A DNA stretch of 64,000 nucleotides from Pseudomonas yangonensis (GTDB lineage: Bacteria > Pseudomonadota > Gammaproteobacteria > Pseudomonadales > Pseudomonadaceae), in assembly GCF_009932725.1 (NCBI RefSeq), contig NZ_BLJU01000005.1:124001-188000 (forward strand). Reading direction: 5' to 3'. Numbering within the stretch: position 1 is the first letter of the stretch; every line of letters begins with the position of its first letter. Positions 33,428 through 43,262 of this stretch are shown in pieces. The notes beneath the pieces were generated by a model that searched no databases, was not told the origin of the DNA, and saw only the letters and a list, made by a program, of their open reading frames with translations. Both the position numbers and the translations under genes were made by a program.

Positions 33428-35818
33428 CTAAGCCGGCGAAGGCGCACCGCTGGCCAGCACGCGCCAGTCGTTGGCGCGCAGCAACTGACCGAGTGCATCG
33501 AGCAGATCGTTCTGCGTCATGGTCGCCAACGCCTGCAGCACCCGTTGCGGATGCGATTCGGGCAGCCCGGCCAGATACAACTGCCACAGCTGCTCGGCGC
33601 GAGGCAGGTTTGCCGTGGCGGGAGCCAGCGCCATCTGCAGCGCCGCACGTCCCGCTGTCAGCGCTGTATCGTCCAGCGCGGCAAGCGCCTGGCGCTGTTC
33701 CTCAAGAAAGCCGCGAACATGGGCGTAGATCCCGGCCGCATCGCATACCGGCGATTGCAGGGCGAAGAGCAGCCCCCTGCGACCTTCTACCTGGCGAAAG
33801 CCGGCAAACAGGGCATAGCCCAGTTGCAATTCGCCACGCAGCCGCTGATAAAAACGCCCCTGCAACTGTTGCCCAAGCAGGCGCCAGGCCGCCTCGGTAT
33901 GCGCATCGGCAACAGGTAGCGGGCAGAACAGCAGCAACGCCGCATCGCTACCGGGCTGCGTCTGCTGACGCCAGGTAAGGCCGGGGCATCCGGCCGGCGA
34001 TCCCGGCAGATCACCCAGTGGCTCGACCGCCAGGCACAGCTCATCGAGTTGCACGCGCTCGGCATCATCCAGCCCGACACTCAGCGCCTGCAGAGTCGCG
34101 TCATCGCTGCACGGGCAAAGCGCCGGCAGATGCTGCAGCAAGGTGCGCAGCAGCATGCCTTGGGGCGTAGGTTCCAGCGGCTCGCTAACGGGCGCCAACA
34201 GCAGCGGCACGATCAGGCCGCTGAATGCCGGCAACAACGTTGCCGTTCCCTGCAGCACCAGCGTCCAGCGCCCCGGTTGCACGCTCAGCTGGCAGGCAAT
34301 ACCCAGCCGCTCACCACGCCAACGCAAGTCGGCAATGCGCGCCTGCAAGCTGGCATCGATGCCATCCGTCGAGCCTGCGCTGGTACAGGGGCCGCGCCAA
34401 TAAAGCGCAGCCGGGCCGCCAGCGCCCTGCCCCGGGTAATGCCGCAGGCGGGCGGGCGGCAGCGAATCCGGGATGAACGCCGTACTCCTGGCCAGCAAAG
34501 GTTCTTCACTGGCCAGGCGAAAATCGAAATCCAACGTCAGCGCAGCAGCGGGCTCCACCGAGGCTTGCAGCGGCAACACCAGGCCGGTCGCCGGCCAAGG
34601 CGTCTGCGGCTGTTGAGTGCAATACAACTCGATCAGCCCTTCACCGTCAGCCAGCTGACTCAGTAAAAAATCCACAGCAGCCAGGGTACGGTTTGCGTCG
34701 AACGCCCCCTTTTGCAGATGCCGCGCCAACGCCAGCGGCGCCAGCCCGAACTGCCGCAGCGTCAAGGCCTGCTGCCATTGACGCCTGCGCCGCTGCCAAT
34801 GCGTATGCCCCTGCACCTGTCTGGCCCAGCTCATCAATGCCCCGCGCAAGCGAGAGCCCTGTTCTTCACCAGCGCCTTGAAAGTCCAGACGCAGGAAACA
34901 TTGCCCGGCATGGCAATACAGCACCCGCGCCTGCAACTGCCGGCACAGTTGTCGCCTACGCAGGCCATCGAGCAGACCACCACAGGCGGGGTCATGCAGG
35001 GCGTCCAGCAATAACTCCAGCGCGGCGTCTGCTGCGTCCCCATCGACCTGCGCGGCAAACCCGAAGTGTACGTGGCTGGAGCCATGTTGCAGATTCAGTC
35101 GGGATGCACGCAGTGGCAGCAGAGCAACCGGCGGAGTGACTGGCTCGGATTCAGTCGCTGGCAATGGCCCCAGGACGGCTTCGCTCATGGCCAGCAGTTG
35201 CTCCGGCGGCTGCGGTCCCACCAGCGTCAGACACATATTCGCGGCACGATAGTGCTGGCGATGGTAGTCACGCAGCGCCTGCTGAAACTCCGGCTGCTCC
35301 ACAGCCAGCGTGCTGCGATCACCGGCCAGAAAGTCGCCGCAGCGATGTCCGGCAGCCAATGCCTGACCCAGAGCGTGGTCGATACGACTGTCGCCATCCT
35401 GGCTGCGTGCCTGGTACTCGGCGTGCAACACCTCACGCTCACGCAGCTGCGCCTCGACCTCCAGCAGCGGCCAACGCAACATGTCCAGCAGACGGGCCAG
35501 TGCCGGCTGTAACTGCTCGGACGGTATCTGACAGACGAAATCGGTATGCCGCGCCTGCGTCGAGGCATTGACCTGCCCACCGAGTCGCTGGACGAACGCC
35601 ATCAAACCCTGCTCACGGGGATAATCGCGGCTACCGAGAAACAGCAGATGCTCGAGAAAGTGCGCCAGGCCGGGATAGGCCTCGGGTTCGTCATGACTGC
35701 CCGCCGCGACCCGCAGACAGATCCCCGCGTCCTGCGCCCAGCTCTGCTGCAACACCCGCAACTCGGCGCCGTTGGTCAGGCGCCTGGAGTGGGTGATAGC
35801 TTGGACTCGTTGGTGCAT
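33428..35818 (-). CDS. pqqF: PQQ precursor protease PqqF (M16 family)
   Basis: 796 residues. Zinc-binding HFLEH motif (HxxEH) near residue 52 with the second glutamate downstream (EREVLHAEY) gives an inverzincin site; the C-terminal half is an inactive M16-like domain. PqqF, with PqqG-type partners, cuts crosslinked PqqA to release the amino-acid pair. The true start is MHQRVQAITHS at 35818. It lies about 29 kb from pqqA-E, with the rest of the alcohol genes in between. Cytoplasmic or periplasmic location not resolved; no signal peptide seen. Confidence 0.92.
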   Translation of the reverse strand: MHQRVQAITHSRRLTNGAELRVLQQSWAQDAGICLRVAAGSHDEPEAYPGLAHFLEHLLFLGSRDYPREQGLMAFVQRLGGQVNASTQARHTDFVCQIPSEQLQPALARLLDMLRWPLLEVEAQLREREVLHAEYQARSQDGDSRIDHALGQALAAGHRCGDFLAGDRSTLAVEQPEFQQALRDYHRQHYRAANMCLTLVGPQPPEQLLAMSEAVLGPLPATESEPVTPPVALLPLRASRLNLQHGSSHVHFGFAAQVDGDAADAALELLLDALHDPACGGLLDGLRRRQLCRQLQARVLYCHAGQCFLRLDFQGAGEEQGSRLRGALMSWARQVQGHTHWQRRRRQWQQALTLRQFGLAPLALARHLQKGAFDANRTLAAVDFLLSQLADGEGLIELYCTQQPQTPWPATGLVLPLQASVEPAAALTLDFDFRLASEEPLLARSTAFIPDSLPPARLRHYPGQGAGGPAALYWRGPCTSAGSTDGIDASLQARIADLRWRGERLGIACQLSVQPGRWTLVLQGTATLLPAFSGLIVPLLLAPVSEPLEPTPQGMLLRTLLQHLPALCPCSDDATLQALSVGLDDAERVQLDELCLAVEPLGDLPGSPAGCPGLTWRQQTQPGSDAALLLFCPLPVADAHTEAAWRLLGQQLQGRFYQRLRGELQLGYALFAGFRQVEGRRGLLFALQSPVCDAAGIYAHVRGFLEEQRQALAALDDTALTAGRAALQMALAPATANLPRAEQLWQLYLAGLPESHPQRVLQALATMTQNDLLDALGQLLRANDWRVLASGAPSPA

Positions 35819-35952
35819 GGATCGCTCTCTGGGCAGCTTGCGCTCAAGCGTCAACCTTACACCAGCACCGCACAATGCTGCTTTGGCCGGAGTGAACTGC
35901 ATCCAGGGTCGTATTCGCCGGCAGCGCTTGGGCCTCAGAGAGGTCGGGAAGG

Positions 35953-36771
35953 CTAGTTGTCCGGCCTGGCGTAGCGCTCTTGCATCTGCCACGCCGCCGT
36001 CTCGGCAGCGTCGAGACCGGCATCGACGCTCTGGCGAAAGCCCGCGTCGATCATGGCCTGCAAGCCGGCGGCTGTAGTGCCGCGATAATCGAGCATGGTC
36101 TGGACCATCTGCGCCGGCGGCATGCCACCGCGCCCAAGCAGCTGGCTCGCTTCTGTCACCACTCCGCGCACGGCGTTTTCGGCGATCTGCTGCGGCAACC
36201 CCTTGGCCAGCGCGTGCGCCAGCAAAGCCTCGGCCAGCAGCGCCGGGTAGGCTGCCCCGGCACCGACCAGGCCAGTCAGGTAATCGAGGTCGCGCTCACT
36301 GGGAACCTCGTCAGCACTGCCGCAACTGTCGAACATTGCCTGGGTGAAGCGCTTGTCGGCGGCGCTGACCTGCTCGGCCGCATACCAGGGCGTATAGCAC
36401 CGACCGATCTGCGCTGCCGCATTGGGCATGGCACGAATCACCCGTTGGCTGCCGGTGCGAGCCATCAGCGTAGCCAGCGAGACACCCGCCATGAAGGAAA
36501 TCACCAGTTTGTCGGCAGCCTCGATCTGGACTGCCGCGAACTGCTCGGGGCGCACCGACAGCACGATGATGTCGGCCCATTGCGCCAGCTGACGGTTGTC
36601 TGCAGTCAGTCGTACCTCTGGCCAGGCGTCGAACCCCTCGACCCGCCCGTTGCGGCTGGAGAGCATCAGCGCAGCCGGCGCCAGCACGCCTCGCTCAAGC
36701 ATCGCACCGCCAATCGATCGTCCCAGCCAGCCGCCCCCACCAATGATGCCAACCGTACGTTCAGCGAACAT
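35953..36771 (-). CDS. ProC-like NAD(P)-binding reductase
   Basis: 272 residues. N-terminal Rossmann motif GIIGGGGWLGRSIGGAML; pyrroline-5-carboxylate-reductase-like C-terminal helices with LVGAGAAYPALLAEALL and DYRGTTAAGLQAM in the place of ProC SPGGTT. It probably reduces a cyclic imine or oxidises a related amino acid, but the altered motif and position next to a TetR and a DgcA-type demethylase suggest a catabolic variant rather than proline biosynthesis. It follows the TetR gene by 11 bp on the same strand. Confidence 0.8.
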   Translation of the reverse strand: MFAERTVGIIGGGGWLGRSIGGAMLERGVLAPAALMLSSRNGRVEGFDAWPEVRLTADNRQLAQWADIIVLSVRPEQFAAVQIEAADKLVISFMAGVSLATLMARTGSQRVIRAMPNAAAQIGRCYTPWYAAEQVSAADKRFTQAMFDSCGSADEVPSERDLDYLTGLVGAGAAYPALLAEALLAHALAKGLPQQIAENAVRGVVTEASQLLGRGGMPPAQMVQTMLDYRGTTAAGLQAMIDAGFRQSVDAGLDAAETAAWQMQERYARPDN

Positions 36772-36782
36772 GTGCGCACCTC

Positions 36783-37457
36783 TCAGGTTGGCTCGCTGGA
36801 TGCGGTCGCGACCAGCACAGGTTCGGTTACCGTGAAACCATGGCGAGCATAGAAGCGCTGCAGTTCACGCGGCTGGGGCGCCTGCTCGGTGAAGATCCTC
36901 ACGTATTCCGGGATGCGCTGCATGCGCACGAGAAGGTCCTCACGGCTGTTCATGCTGATGTAGCCGATCTGGGTCAGGTACAGGGAGCGCGAGCGGACAT
37001 CGGCAGGCAGCGCCTCGTAGCCGAAACGCGCAAACATGCCCGCCAGAGCCGCCAGGCGCGTCTTGTCGGCAAGCTCCACCTCGGCAGCCACCCTGGAGTC
37101 CTGCAGTGCCCAGCTGCGCACGGCGAACTCGAACTGCGAGTCGAACAGCGTCGGGCTCAGCCAGCAGTCAAAGACGTTGAGCAGCGCTTCATTGATGCTC
37201 TCGGCATAGGCCTGGGTCTGCCCGACCAGATTGTCGGTGTTCTTCGCCCGCCAACGCTCCAGCAGTGCCGAGAGCAGCTCCTCGCGGTCCTTGAAGAACC
37301 AGTAGAAGCTGGTACGCGACAGTTGCAGCTTCTTCGCCAGCGGCAGAATCCGTACGGCCTCGACGCCTGATTCGATCAGGACCTCATACGCTGCCTCCAG
37401 CCAGCCGTCGGTTGAGCCGCGCCAGCCGCCTTCACTTGATTTTGTCGGTGTATTCAT
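36783..37457 (-). CDS. TetR-family regulator
   Basis: 224 residues. N-terminal TetR helix-turn-helix at about 15-62 (LEAAYEVLIESGVEAVRILPLAKKL split by SRTSFYWFFKDREELL). Start MNTPTKSS at 37457. Divergent from the flavin oxidoreductase; the 232-bp gap holds three TGTACA motifs likely to be its operators. Ligand unknown. Confidence 0.88.
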   Translation of the reverse strand: MNTPTKSSEGGWRGSTDGWLEAAYEVLIESGVEAVRILPLAKKLQLSRTSFYWFFKDREELLSALLERWRAKNTDNLVGQTQAYAESINEALLNVFDCWLSPTLFDSQFEFAVRSWALQDSRVAAEVELADKTRLAALAGMFARFGYEALPADVRSRSLYLTQIGYISMNSREDLLVRMQRIPEYVRIFTEQAPQPRELQRFYARHGFTVTEPVLVATASSEPT

Positions 37458-37532
37458 AGCGCGATGGTAGCGGCCCGCTGGCGGGTCTACAACGCGAAAA
37501 GTGTGCAACGCAGTCTATCCACACGACATACC

Positions 37533-37656
37533 TGTACATTTCCTAGACACGCCTGGCTTCGAAAACCGCTTAACTGCGACCACTGCTAGCCAGATACGAC
37601 ATAGGCTGTTGCGCTGAATGTACAGATAAGTCAGCTTAATTGACACCTATGTACAT
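37533..37656. promoter_or_regulatory. Three TGTACA-type candidate TetR operators
   Basis: CTGTACATTT (37532-37541), AATGTACAG (37617-37625) and TATGTACATTTTG (37648-37660) lie between the divergent TetR and flavin-oxidoreductase genes; the last two form an inverted pair close to the oxidoreductase start. Confidence 0.55.
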
Positions 37657-37689
37657 TTTGCTTTTTCGCTCTTCTCTGGAGTTCCGAGC

Positions 37690-39726
37690 ATGTCCAGCGA
37701 TCCACTGCTTCAGCCGTACCAGCTCAAACACCTGACCCTGCGCAACCGGATCATCACCACCTCGCATGAGCCGGCCTATCCCGAGGACGGCATGCCCAAG
37801 GCGCTTTACCGCGCCTACCACGTCGAACGCGCCAAGGCCGGCGTCGCCCTGACCATGACCGCCGGCTCAGCCGCCGTTTCCCGCGACAGCCCACCGGTGT
37901 TCAACAACATCCTGGCCTACAAGGATGAAGTGGTTGGTTGGCTGAAGGACCTTACCGACGAATGCCACGAGCATGGCGCGGCGGTAATGATCCAGCTCAC
38001 CCACCTCGGCCGGCGCACGCGCTGGGACAAGGGCGACTGGCTGCCGGTGGTGTCGCCCTCGCATCAGCGCGAGGCGGCGCACCGCGCCTTTCCCAAGAAA
38101 CTCGAGGACTGGGATATCGAGCGCATCATCAAGGACTATGCCGACGCAGCCGAACGCATGCAGGCCGCCGGCCTCGACGGCATCGAACTGCAGGCTTACG
38201 GGCACCTGATGGATCAGTTCTGGTCGCCGCTGACCAACGAGCTCGACGCCCCCTTCGGCGGATCGCTGGACAACCGCCTGCGCTTCACCTTCGAGGTGCT
38301 GCGCGCGGTGCGTCAGCGGGTCGGCAACGAATTCATCGTCGGCGTGCGCTACACCGCCGACGAGGCCCTCAAGGGCGGCATCAGCGCCGAGGAAGGCCTG
38401 GACATCTCGCGGCGCCTGAAGGAAAGCGGCATGGTCGACTTCCTGAACGTCATCCGCGGCCATATCGATACCGACGCCGGCCTGACCGATGTCATCCCGA
38501 TCCAGGGCATGCATAACTCTCCACACCTGGACTTCGCCGGGCAGATCCGCGCGGCTACCGACTTCCCGACCTTCCACGCGGCGAAGATTCCGGACATCGC
38601 CACCGCGCGCCATGCCATCGCCTCGGGCAAGGTCGACATGATCGGCATGACCCGCGCGCACATGACCGACCCGCATATCGTGCGCAAGCTGCTCGCTGGG
38701 CGCGAAGAGGACATCCGCCCCTGCGTCGGCGCCAACTACTGCCTGGACCGCATCTACCAGGGCGGCGCCGCCTACTGCATTCACAACGCCGCCACGGGTC
38801 GCGAAACCAGCATGCCGCACGAGATTGCCAAGGCTGCCCAGCGGCGCAAGGTGGTCATCGTCGGGGCCGGCCCGGCCGGGCTGGAGGCAGCGCGAGTGGC
38901 CGGCGAGCGCGGTCATGAGGTGGTGGTCTACGAGGCCGCCAACCAGCCCGGCGGGCAGATTCGCCTGACGGCACAAAGCCCGCGCCGACGCGAGATGCTC
39001 AGCATCATCGACTGGCGCATGAGCCAGTGCCAGGCGCTGGGCGTGACCTTTCACTTCAACCACTGGGCCGAGAGCGAAAGCATCCGCGCCGAGCAGCCCG
39101 ACGTAGTGATCGTCGCCACCGGCGGCTACCCGCATACCGAAGTCCTGGAGGCTGGCAACGAGCTGGTGGTCTCGGCCTGGGACATCCTCTCCGGCGACGT
39201 CAAACCTGGGCGCAACGTACTGCTGTTCGACGACGCCGGCGACCACACTGCCCTGCAGGCCGCCGAGCTGATTGCCCAGAGCGGCGCCAGCCTGGAAATC
39301 ATGACCCCTGATCGCAGCTTCGCACCGGAAGTCATGGCGATGAATCTGGTGCCCTACATGCGCTCGCTGCAGAAACTCGACACCACCTTCACCGTCACCT
39401 TTCGCCTGACCTCGGTGGCACGCGAAGGCCAGACGCTGCTGGCACAGATCGAAAGCGACTACGGCGGGGTGCGCAAGCAGCGCCAGGTCGATCAGGTGGT
39501 GATCAACCACGGCACCCGGCCAATGGACGATTTGTATCTTGAGCTCAAGCCCTTCTCGCGCAACCTCGGTGCGATCGAATATCAGGATCTGATCGTCGGC
39601 AAGCCGCAGCAGCGCGAAGACAATCCGGACGGCGAGTTCCAGCTGTTCCGCATCGGCGATGCGGTGGCCGCGCGCAACACCCACGCTGCCATCTACGACG
39701 CCCTGCGCCTGGTCAAGGATCTCTGA
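37690..39726 (+). CDS. DgcA-type NADH:flavin oxidoreductase with FAD domain
   Basis: 678 residues. N-terminal old-yellow-enzyme TIM barrel binding FMN (LTLRNRIITTSHEPAY, IQLTHLGRRTRWD), an Fe-S loop CVGANYC...YC, and a C-terminal Rossmann domain VVIVGAGPAGLEAARVAGERG binding ADP/NAD. The family includes dimethylglycine/trimethylamine and related N-demethylases (DgcA, TMADH). In this loop the second cysteine of the usual CxxCxxxC is Ala, as I recall for DgcA-like members. Substrate likely an N-methylated amino acid or betaine; inferred from family and a TetR/ProC-like context. Confidence 0.83.
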   Translation: MSSDPLLQPYQLKHLTLRNRIITTSHEPAYPEDGMPKALYRAYHVERAKAGVALTMTAGSAAVSRDSPPVFNNILAYKDEVVGWLKDLTDECHEHGAAVMIQLTHLGRRTRWDKGDWLPVVSPSHQREAAHRAFPKKLEDWDIERIIKDYADAAERMQAAGLDGIELQAYGHLMDQFWSPLTNELDAPFGGSLDNRLRFTFEVLRAVRQRVGNEFIVGVRYTADEALKGGISAEEGLDISRRLKESGMVDFLNVIRGHIDTDAGLTDVIPIQGMHNSPHLDFAGQIRAATDFPTFHAAKIPDIATARHAIASGKVDMIGMTRAHMTDPHIVRKLLAGREEDIRPCVGANYCLDRIYQGGAAYCIHNAATGRETSMPHEIAKAAQRRKVVIVGAGPAGLEAARVAGERGHEVVVYEAANQPGGQIRLTAQSPRRREMLSIIDWRMSQCQALGVTFHFNHWAESESIRAEQPDVVIVATGGYPHTEVLEAGNELVVSAWDILSGDVKPGRNVLLFDDAGDHTALQAAELIAQSGASLEIMTPDRSFAPEVMAMNLVPYMRSLQKLDTTFTVTFRLTSVAREGQTLLAQIESDYGGVRKQRQVDQVVINHGTRPMDDLYLELKPFSRNLGAIEYQDLIVGKPQQREDNPDGEFQLFRIGDAVAARNTHAAIYDALRLVKDL

Positions 39727-39741
39727 TCAGGCGGCTCGTTG

Positions 39742-39762
39742 TGCCCGGTTCACGCCGGGCGC
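39742..39762. terminator. Short hairpin in the convergent gap
   Basis: GCCCGGTTCACGCCGGGC stem-loop between the flavin oxidoreductase and the metal operon end; weak T tract on either strand. Confidence 0.4.
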
Positions 39763-39783
39763 TTCGGATACCTGCTTATCGCC

Positions 39784-40659
39784 TCAGGGATGGGCGAGTC
39801 CCTCGATGACCTGGCCGATGATATCGCCCAACGCCGCCACCGGTTCGTCAGACGAAGCGTCGATCACCAACAGGCGTGCACCGGCCCGCTGCAGAACGGC
39901 CTGCAAGGCGTCGCTTACCGGGCGGTCACTCAGCACCAGGCGCACGTCGTTGTCCTCCAGCACGGACTGCAGTGCTGCCTGGTTTTCACCCAGCTCGCCC
40001 TCTGGCAGTTCGATCACATCGAGGTTGAGACCGGTGGTCAGGTACTCGAAGCCTGGGGACAGGCTGGCAACACTGAGGTTGTCCAACTGCGCCAGCCGCT
40101 TCTCGCTCTCGGCACTCAAGGCCAGCAGGCGCTGCTTGATCTGCGCCAAGTTGGTCGCGATCTGCTGCGCGTCGCCAGGGCTCAGGCGCACCAGGTCCGC
40201 CGCGATCACATCGGCCATGCGCCCAAGATTGTTGACGCTCAGCCAGGGCTGCTCAGCTAGCGCATCACCGCCCTGTGAACGCAATGCGATGCCGGGTAAT
40301 GCACCGTCCACGGGGCGAGCCGCATCCACTTCGACGATACGAATATTGCTGCGCCGCGCCATGGGATACAGCGGGTCGTCCGGCCACAGCGAGCGCAGCG
40401 CAATCACCGCATCGGCCTCGCTCGCCGCCTTTTCCAGTGCTGCGGCTCCGCGCCCGCTGAAAAAGGAGATCTGCCGGCTGGCTGGGAGCCTGTCCGGAGC
40501 GGCACGCACGACCTCGACCCCGGTGCCTTGTAGCAGCGCCGAACCCAGGCCATGCGTCACCGGCAGGCTGGTCAGCACGCGCATGGGTTCGGCTGCCGCC
40601 ACCGCTGCAGCCAGCAGGATCCCGACAGCAACGGCGAGGTTGATCAGTTTCTTGTTCAT
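39784..40659 (-). CDS. Second ZnuA-like binding protein with degenerate metal site
   Basis: 291 residues, signal peptide about 1-22. Cluster A-I binding-protein fold (LTSLPVTHGLGSALL, ADAVIALRSLWPDD, ADVIAADLVRLSP) but the usual metal-ligand histidines are absent: the DPHxWL position reads EQPWLSVNN. Last gene of the metal operon, overlapping the permease by ATGA. It may bind another ligand or act as an accessory protein. Confidence 0.78.
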   Translation of the reverse strand: MNKKLINLAVAVGILLAAAVAAAEPMRVLTSLPVTHGLGSALLQGTGVEVVRAAPDRLPASRQISFFSGRGAAALEKAASEADAVIALRSLWPDDPLYPMARRSNIRIVEVDAARPVDGALPGIALRSQGGDALAEQPWLSVNNLGRMADVIAADLVRLSPGDAQQIATNLAQIKQRLLALSAESEKRLAQLDNLSVASLSPGFEYLTTGLNLDVIELPEGELGENQAALQSVLEDNDVRLVLSDRPVSDALQAVLQRAGARLLVIDASSDEPVAALGDIIGQVIEGLAHP

Positions 40660-41561
40660 CCGAGGTTCCCTTTGAGGCCGGGCAGCAGGCCACGGGCGAT
40701 AGCGGCGCCGGCAAACACGAGGCCGGCCATGATGATGATCGAAGCACCGGACGGCACCGGCAGTTCCAGGGCGATGGGCAGGAAGATGCCAACCAGCGTG
40801 CAGCATGTGGCGATCACCACCGACAGCCAGAAGAAGCCCTTCAGCGACTGGCTGAGCAGACGGGCGGCGGCAGCCGGAATGACCAGCAACGCACCGACCA
40901 GAATGGCGCCGATGACCTTGACCGCCGCGACAGTGACCAGTGCCACCAGCATGACGAAGAGGTAGTCCAGAGGTTTCACCGCGACACCACGCACGGCGGC
41001 CAGCTGCGGGTTGAAGCTGGCCAGCATGAAGCGGTTGTACAGCGGCACGGTCAGGGCCATGACCAGCAGCGAGACCAGCGACAACACGCCGAGGTCCTGC
41101 GCATTGACGGTGAGCACCGAGCCGAACAGCACATTCTCCAGAATATGGATATTGATGCGCCCGGCCAGCACCAGCAGGAGGCTGGCACCTACGGCCAGCG
41201 ATACGGAGAGAAACACGCCGATCAGCGTATCCGGCGACAGACCGGTACGGTTGCGCAGATAGTTGAGCAGCAGACCGAACAACAGGCAGTAACCGAACAG
41301 GCTGCCATAGGGGCCGGTGTAAGGCTCGCCGAGCAGAATGCCGATGGCGACGCCGGTCAGCGCTGCGTGACCAACGGCCTCGGAGAAGAAGGCGAAACGC
41401 TTGACCACCACCAGCGTGCCCAACCCGCCGAGCACCGGGCCGATCAGCAGCCCGGCGAACAGGGCATTGATGACGAAGCCATAGGCCAGCGTGTCAGGTA
41501 GATAGCCAGCAGCGGCCCATGCCTGGATCAGCAGCCGCAGCTGTTCAAAGAAGGCGCTCAT
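40656..41561 (-). CDS. Metal ABC transporter permease (ZnuB-like)
   Basis: 301 residues with eight or nine membrane helices of the ABC-3 (Zn/Mn) family: FAFFSEAVGHAALTGVAIG, VLFGSVLTV, VKVIGAILVGALLVIPAAAARLL. Starts 17 bp inside the end of the ATPase gene. Transports a divalent cation, zinc or manganese, into the cytoplasm. Confidence 0.9.
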   Translation of the reverse strand: MSAFFEQLRLLIQAWAAAGYLPDTLAYGFVINALFAGLLIGPVLGGLGTLVVVKRFAFFSEAVGHAALTGVAIGILLGEPYTGPYGSLFGYCLLFGLLLNYLRNRTGLSPDTLIGVFLSVSLAVGASLLLVLAGRINIHILENVLFGSVLTVNAQDLGVLSLVSLLVMALTVPLYNRFMLASFNPQLAAVRGVAVKPLDYLFVMLVALVTVAAVKVIGAILVGALLVIPAAAARLLSQSLKGFFWLSVVIATCCTLVGIFLPIALELPVPSGASIIIMAGLVFAGAAIARGLLPGLKGNLG

Positions 41562-42315
41562 TGCTCGCCCTCCCCGCCGCCTGAGGGTGACTGGAGAACA
41601 ACTGCAGCAGACGCTCCGGTTTCAGTGCCTGCTGCGGCGCATCATCGAACAGCACGCGGCGGTTCAGACCGGTGACACGGTCAGCCAGCCGTCCGACCGC
41701 ACCCAGGTCGTGCTCGACCCAGAGTACGGTGACGCCGGCCTGCCGCCAGTCCTTCAACAACATCTCGAACACCCGCATGCCCGGCTCGTCCAGCGCAGCC
41801 ATGGGCTCGTCGAGGATCAGCAATTGCGCAGCCGGCACCAACCCCTGAGCCAGCAGCACACGCTGACGCTCACCACCGGACAACGCGCCCATGCGCCGTT
41901 TGCGTTTGTCGAGCATGCCAACCCGCGCCAGCGCTTCATCGATGGACGGCGCGTGACGTCTGGACAGGCCAAGAAAGGCTGGGCGCAGCTGGCACATGGC
42001 AGCCATGAAGTCGTCCACCGTCATCGGCAGGCCACGGTCGAACTCCAGCGCCTGCGGTACATAACCGATGACACCGGGCGCAGCCGGCCAGCTCAGGCTC
42101 AGCTCGCCACGGTGCGGCATTTGCCCGAGCAGGGTCTTGATCAGCGAACTCTTGCCCCCGCCGTTGGGGCCGACCAGCGCATGCACACTGCCGGCTTGCA
42201 CCTGGAACGATATCCGCTCGAGGATGGGGGTACGACCAAGCTCGAGGCTGACTTCGGCAAAATCGATCGAGGGCCCGGTAATCGTCGCAGTCGGCAAGGT
42301 TTCGACCGCCGTCAT
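41545..42315 (-). CDS. Metal ABC transporter ATPase (ZnuC-like)
   Basis: 256 residues. Walker A GPNGGGKSS, Q-loop YVPQ, signature LSGGERQRV, Walker B LLILDEP and H-loop VEHD are all intact. Overlaps the binding-protein gene (ATGA) and the permease. Works with the adjacent permease in divalent-metal import. Confidence 0.92.
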   Translation of the reverse strand: MTAVETLPTATITGPSIDFAEVSLELGRTPILERISFQVQAGSVHALVGPNGGGKSSLIKTLLGQMPHRGELSLSWPAAPGVIGYVPQALEFDRGLPMTVDDFMAAMCQLRPAFLGLSRRHAPSIDEALARVGMLDKRKRRMGALSGGERQRVLLAQGLVPAAQLLILDEPMAALDEPGMRVFEMLLKDWRQAGVTVLWVEHDLGAVGRLADRVTGLNRRVLFDDAPQQALKPERLLQLFSSHPQAAGRASNERLL

Positions 42316-43253
42316 GCGCCGTTCTCCTGAATCGCACGTACCACGGTATCGAGGTTGCGGGTCATCTCCTCTTCGTATTTGCCCGCGCTGTATTCGCCGT
42401 AGGAGATGTGCGTGAGCGGATACAGATGCACGCCGGATTCACGCTGAATGGTCTCGACGTAAGTGGAGGGGAAGTCCATCTCCGAGAAGATCACCTGCAC
42501 GTCCAGATCCCGCAGCTGGTCGATGGTCTTCTTCAACTGGCTGGGGCTGGGTTCGATGCCATGCGCCGGCTCGACCACGGCGGTCACCTCCAGACCGAAC
42601 TCACGCAGCAGATAGTCGTAGGCGCCATGAATGGTCGCCACACGCAACTCGGCACCGTGCTCCTGGCTCAGGCGTCCGAGCGCCTCGGCACGCAGAGCAC
42701 GCAGGCGCTTGCCATAGGCGCGGGCATTCTCGCGGTAAGCCTTGGCGTTATCCGGGTCGAGCTTGCCCAGCTCCCTGGCGATGGTGTTGATCTGGGCGAT
42801 CGACGCACTGATCGAGAGGAAGGTGTGCGGGTTGACCACCTTGCCCGCGCCGCGTGCAGCCTGGCCGGTCGCTGCCAGCAGAGGCACGCCGGCATTGGCC
42901 TCGATCAACGGCAGCTGCGGCTTCTCGCTGGCCTCGATCATGCGCTCGGCGAAGTCGTCGTGGCCTACGCCGTTGAGCACGACCACATCCAGGTTGCCGA
43001 TGCGCTTGATATCTTCGGCACGCGGTTCGTAGGCATGCGGGTTGAAGCCTGCCGGAATCAGCGGCACCACTTCAGCCTTGTCGCCGACGATGTTGCTGAC
43101 GTAGCTGTAGTACGGATGCAGCGTGATGCCGACACGCAGGCGCTTGCCTTCAGCGTGGCCCAGAGCGGGCAACAGAACGGCGCTCAGGCAGACAAGGAAA
43201 GCGGCCGACATGCGGCGGCGCAGCGGGAAGCGAGAGTAGGTCGACATGGGCAA
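42312..43253 (-). CDS. Metal ABC transporter binding protein (ZnuA-like)
   Basis: 313 residues, signal peptide about 1-34 (ending GHA). Metal ligands are in place: His in FNPHAYEP, His in VNPHTFLS, His in IHGAYDYL and Glu/Asp in SEMDFPS. No His-rich loop, so a Zn or Mn specificity cannot be fixed. It starts 9 bp after the DUF6162-like gene. Confidence 0.9.
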   Translation of the reverse strand: MPMSTYSRFPLRRRMSAAFLVCLSAVLLPALGHAEGKRLRVGITLHPYYSYVSNIVGDKAEVVPLIPAGFNPHAYEPRAEDIKRIGNLDVVVLNGVGHDDFAERMIEASEKPQLPLIEANAGVPLLAATGQAARGAGKVVNPHTFLSISASIAQINTIARELGKLDPDNAKAYRENARAYGKRLRALRAEALGRLSQEHGAELRVATIHGAYDYLLREFGLEVTAVVEPAHGIEPSPSQLKKTIDQLRDLDVQVIFSEMDFPSTYVETIQRESGVHLYPLTHISYGEYSAGKYEEEMTRNLDTVVRAIQENGA

Positions 43254-43262
43254 ATCCGAAAT

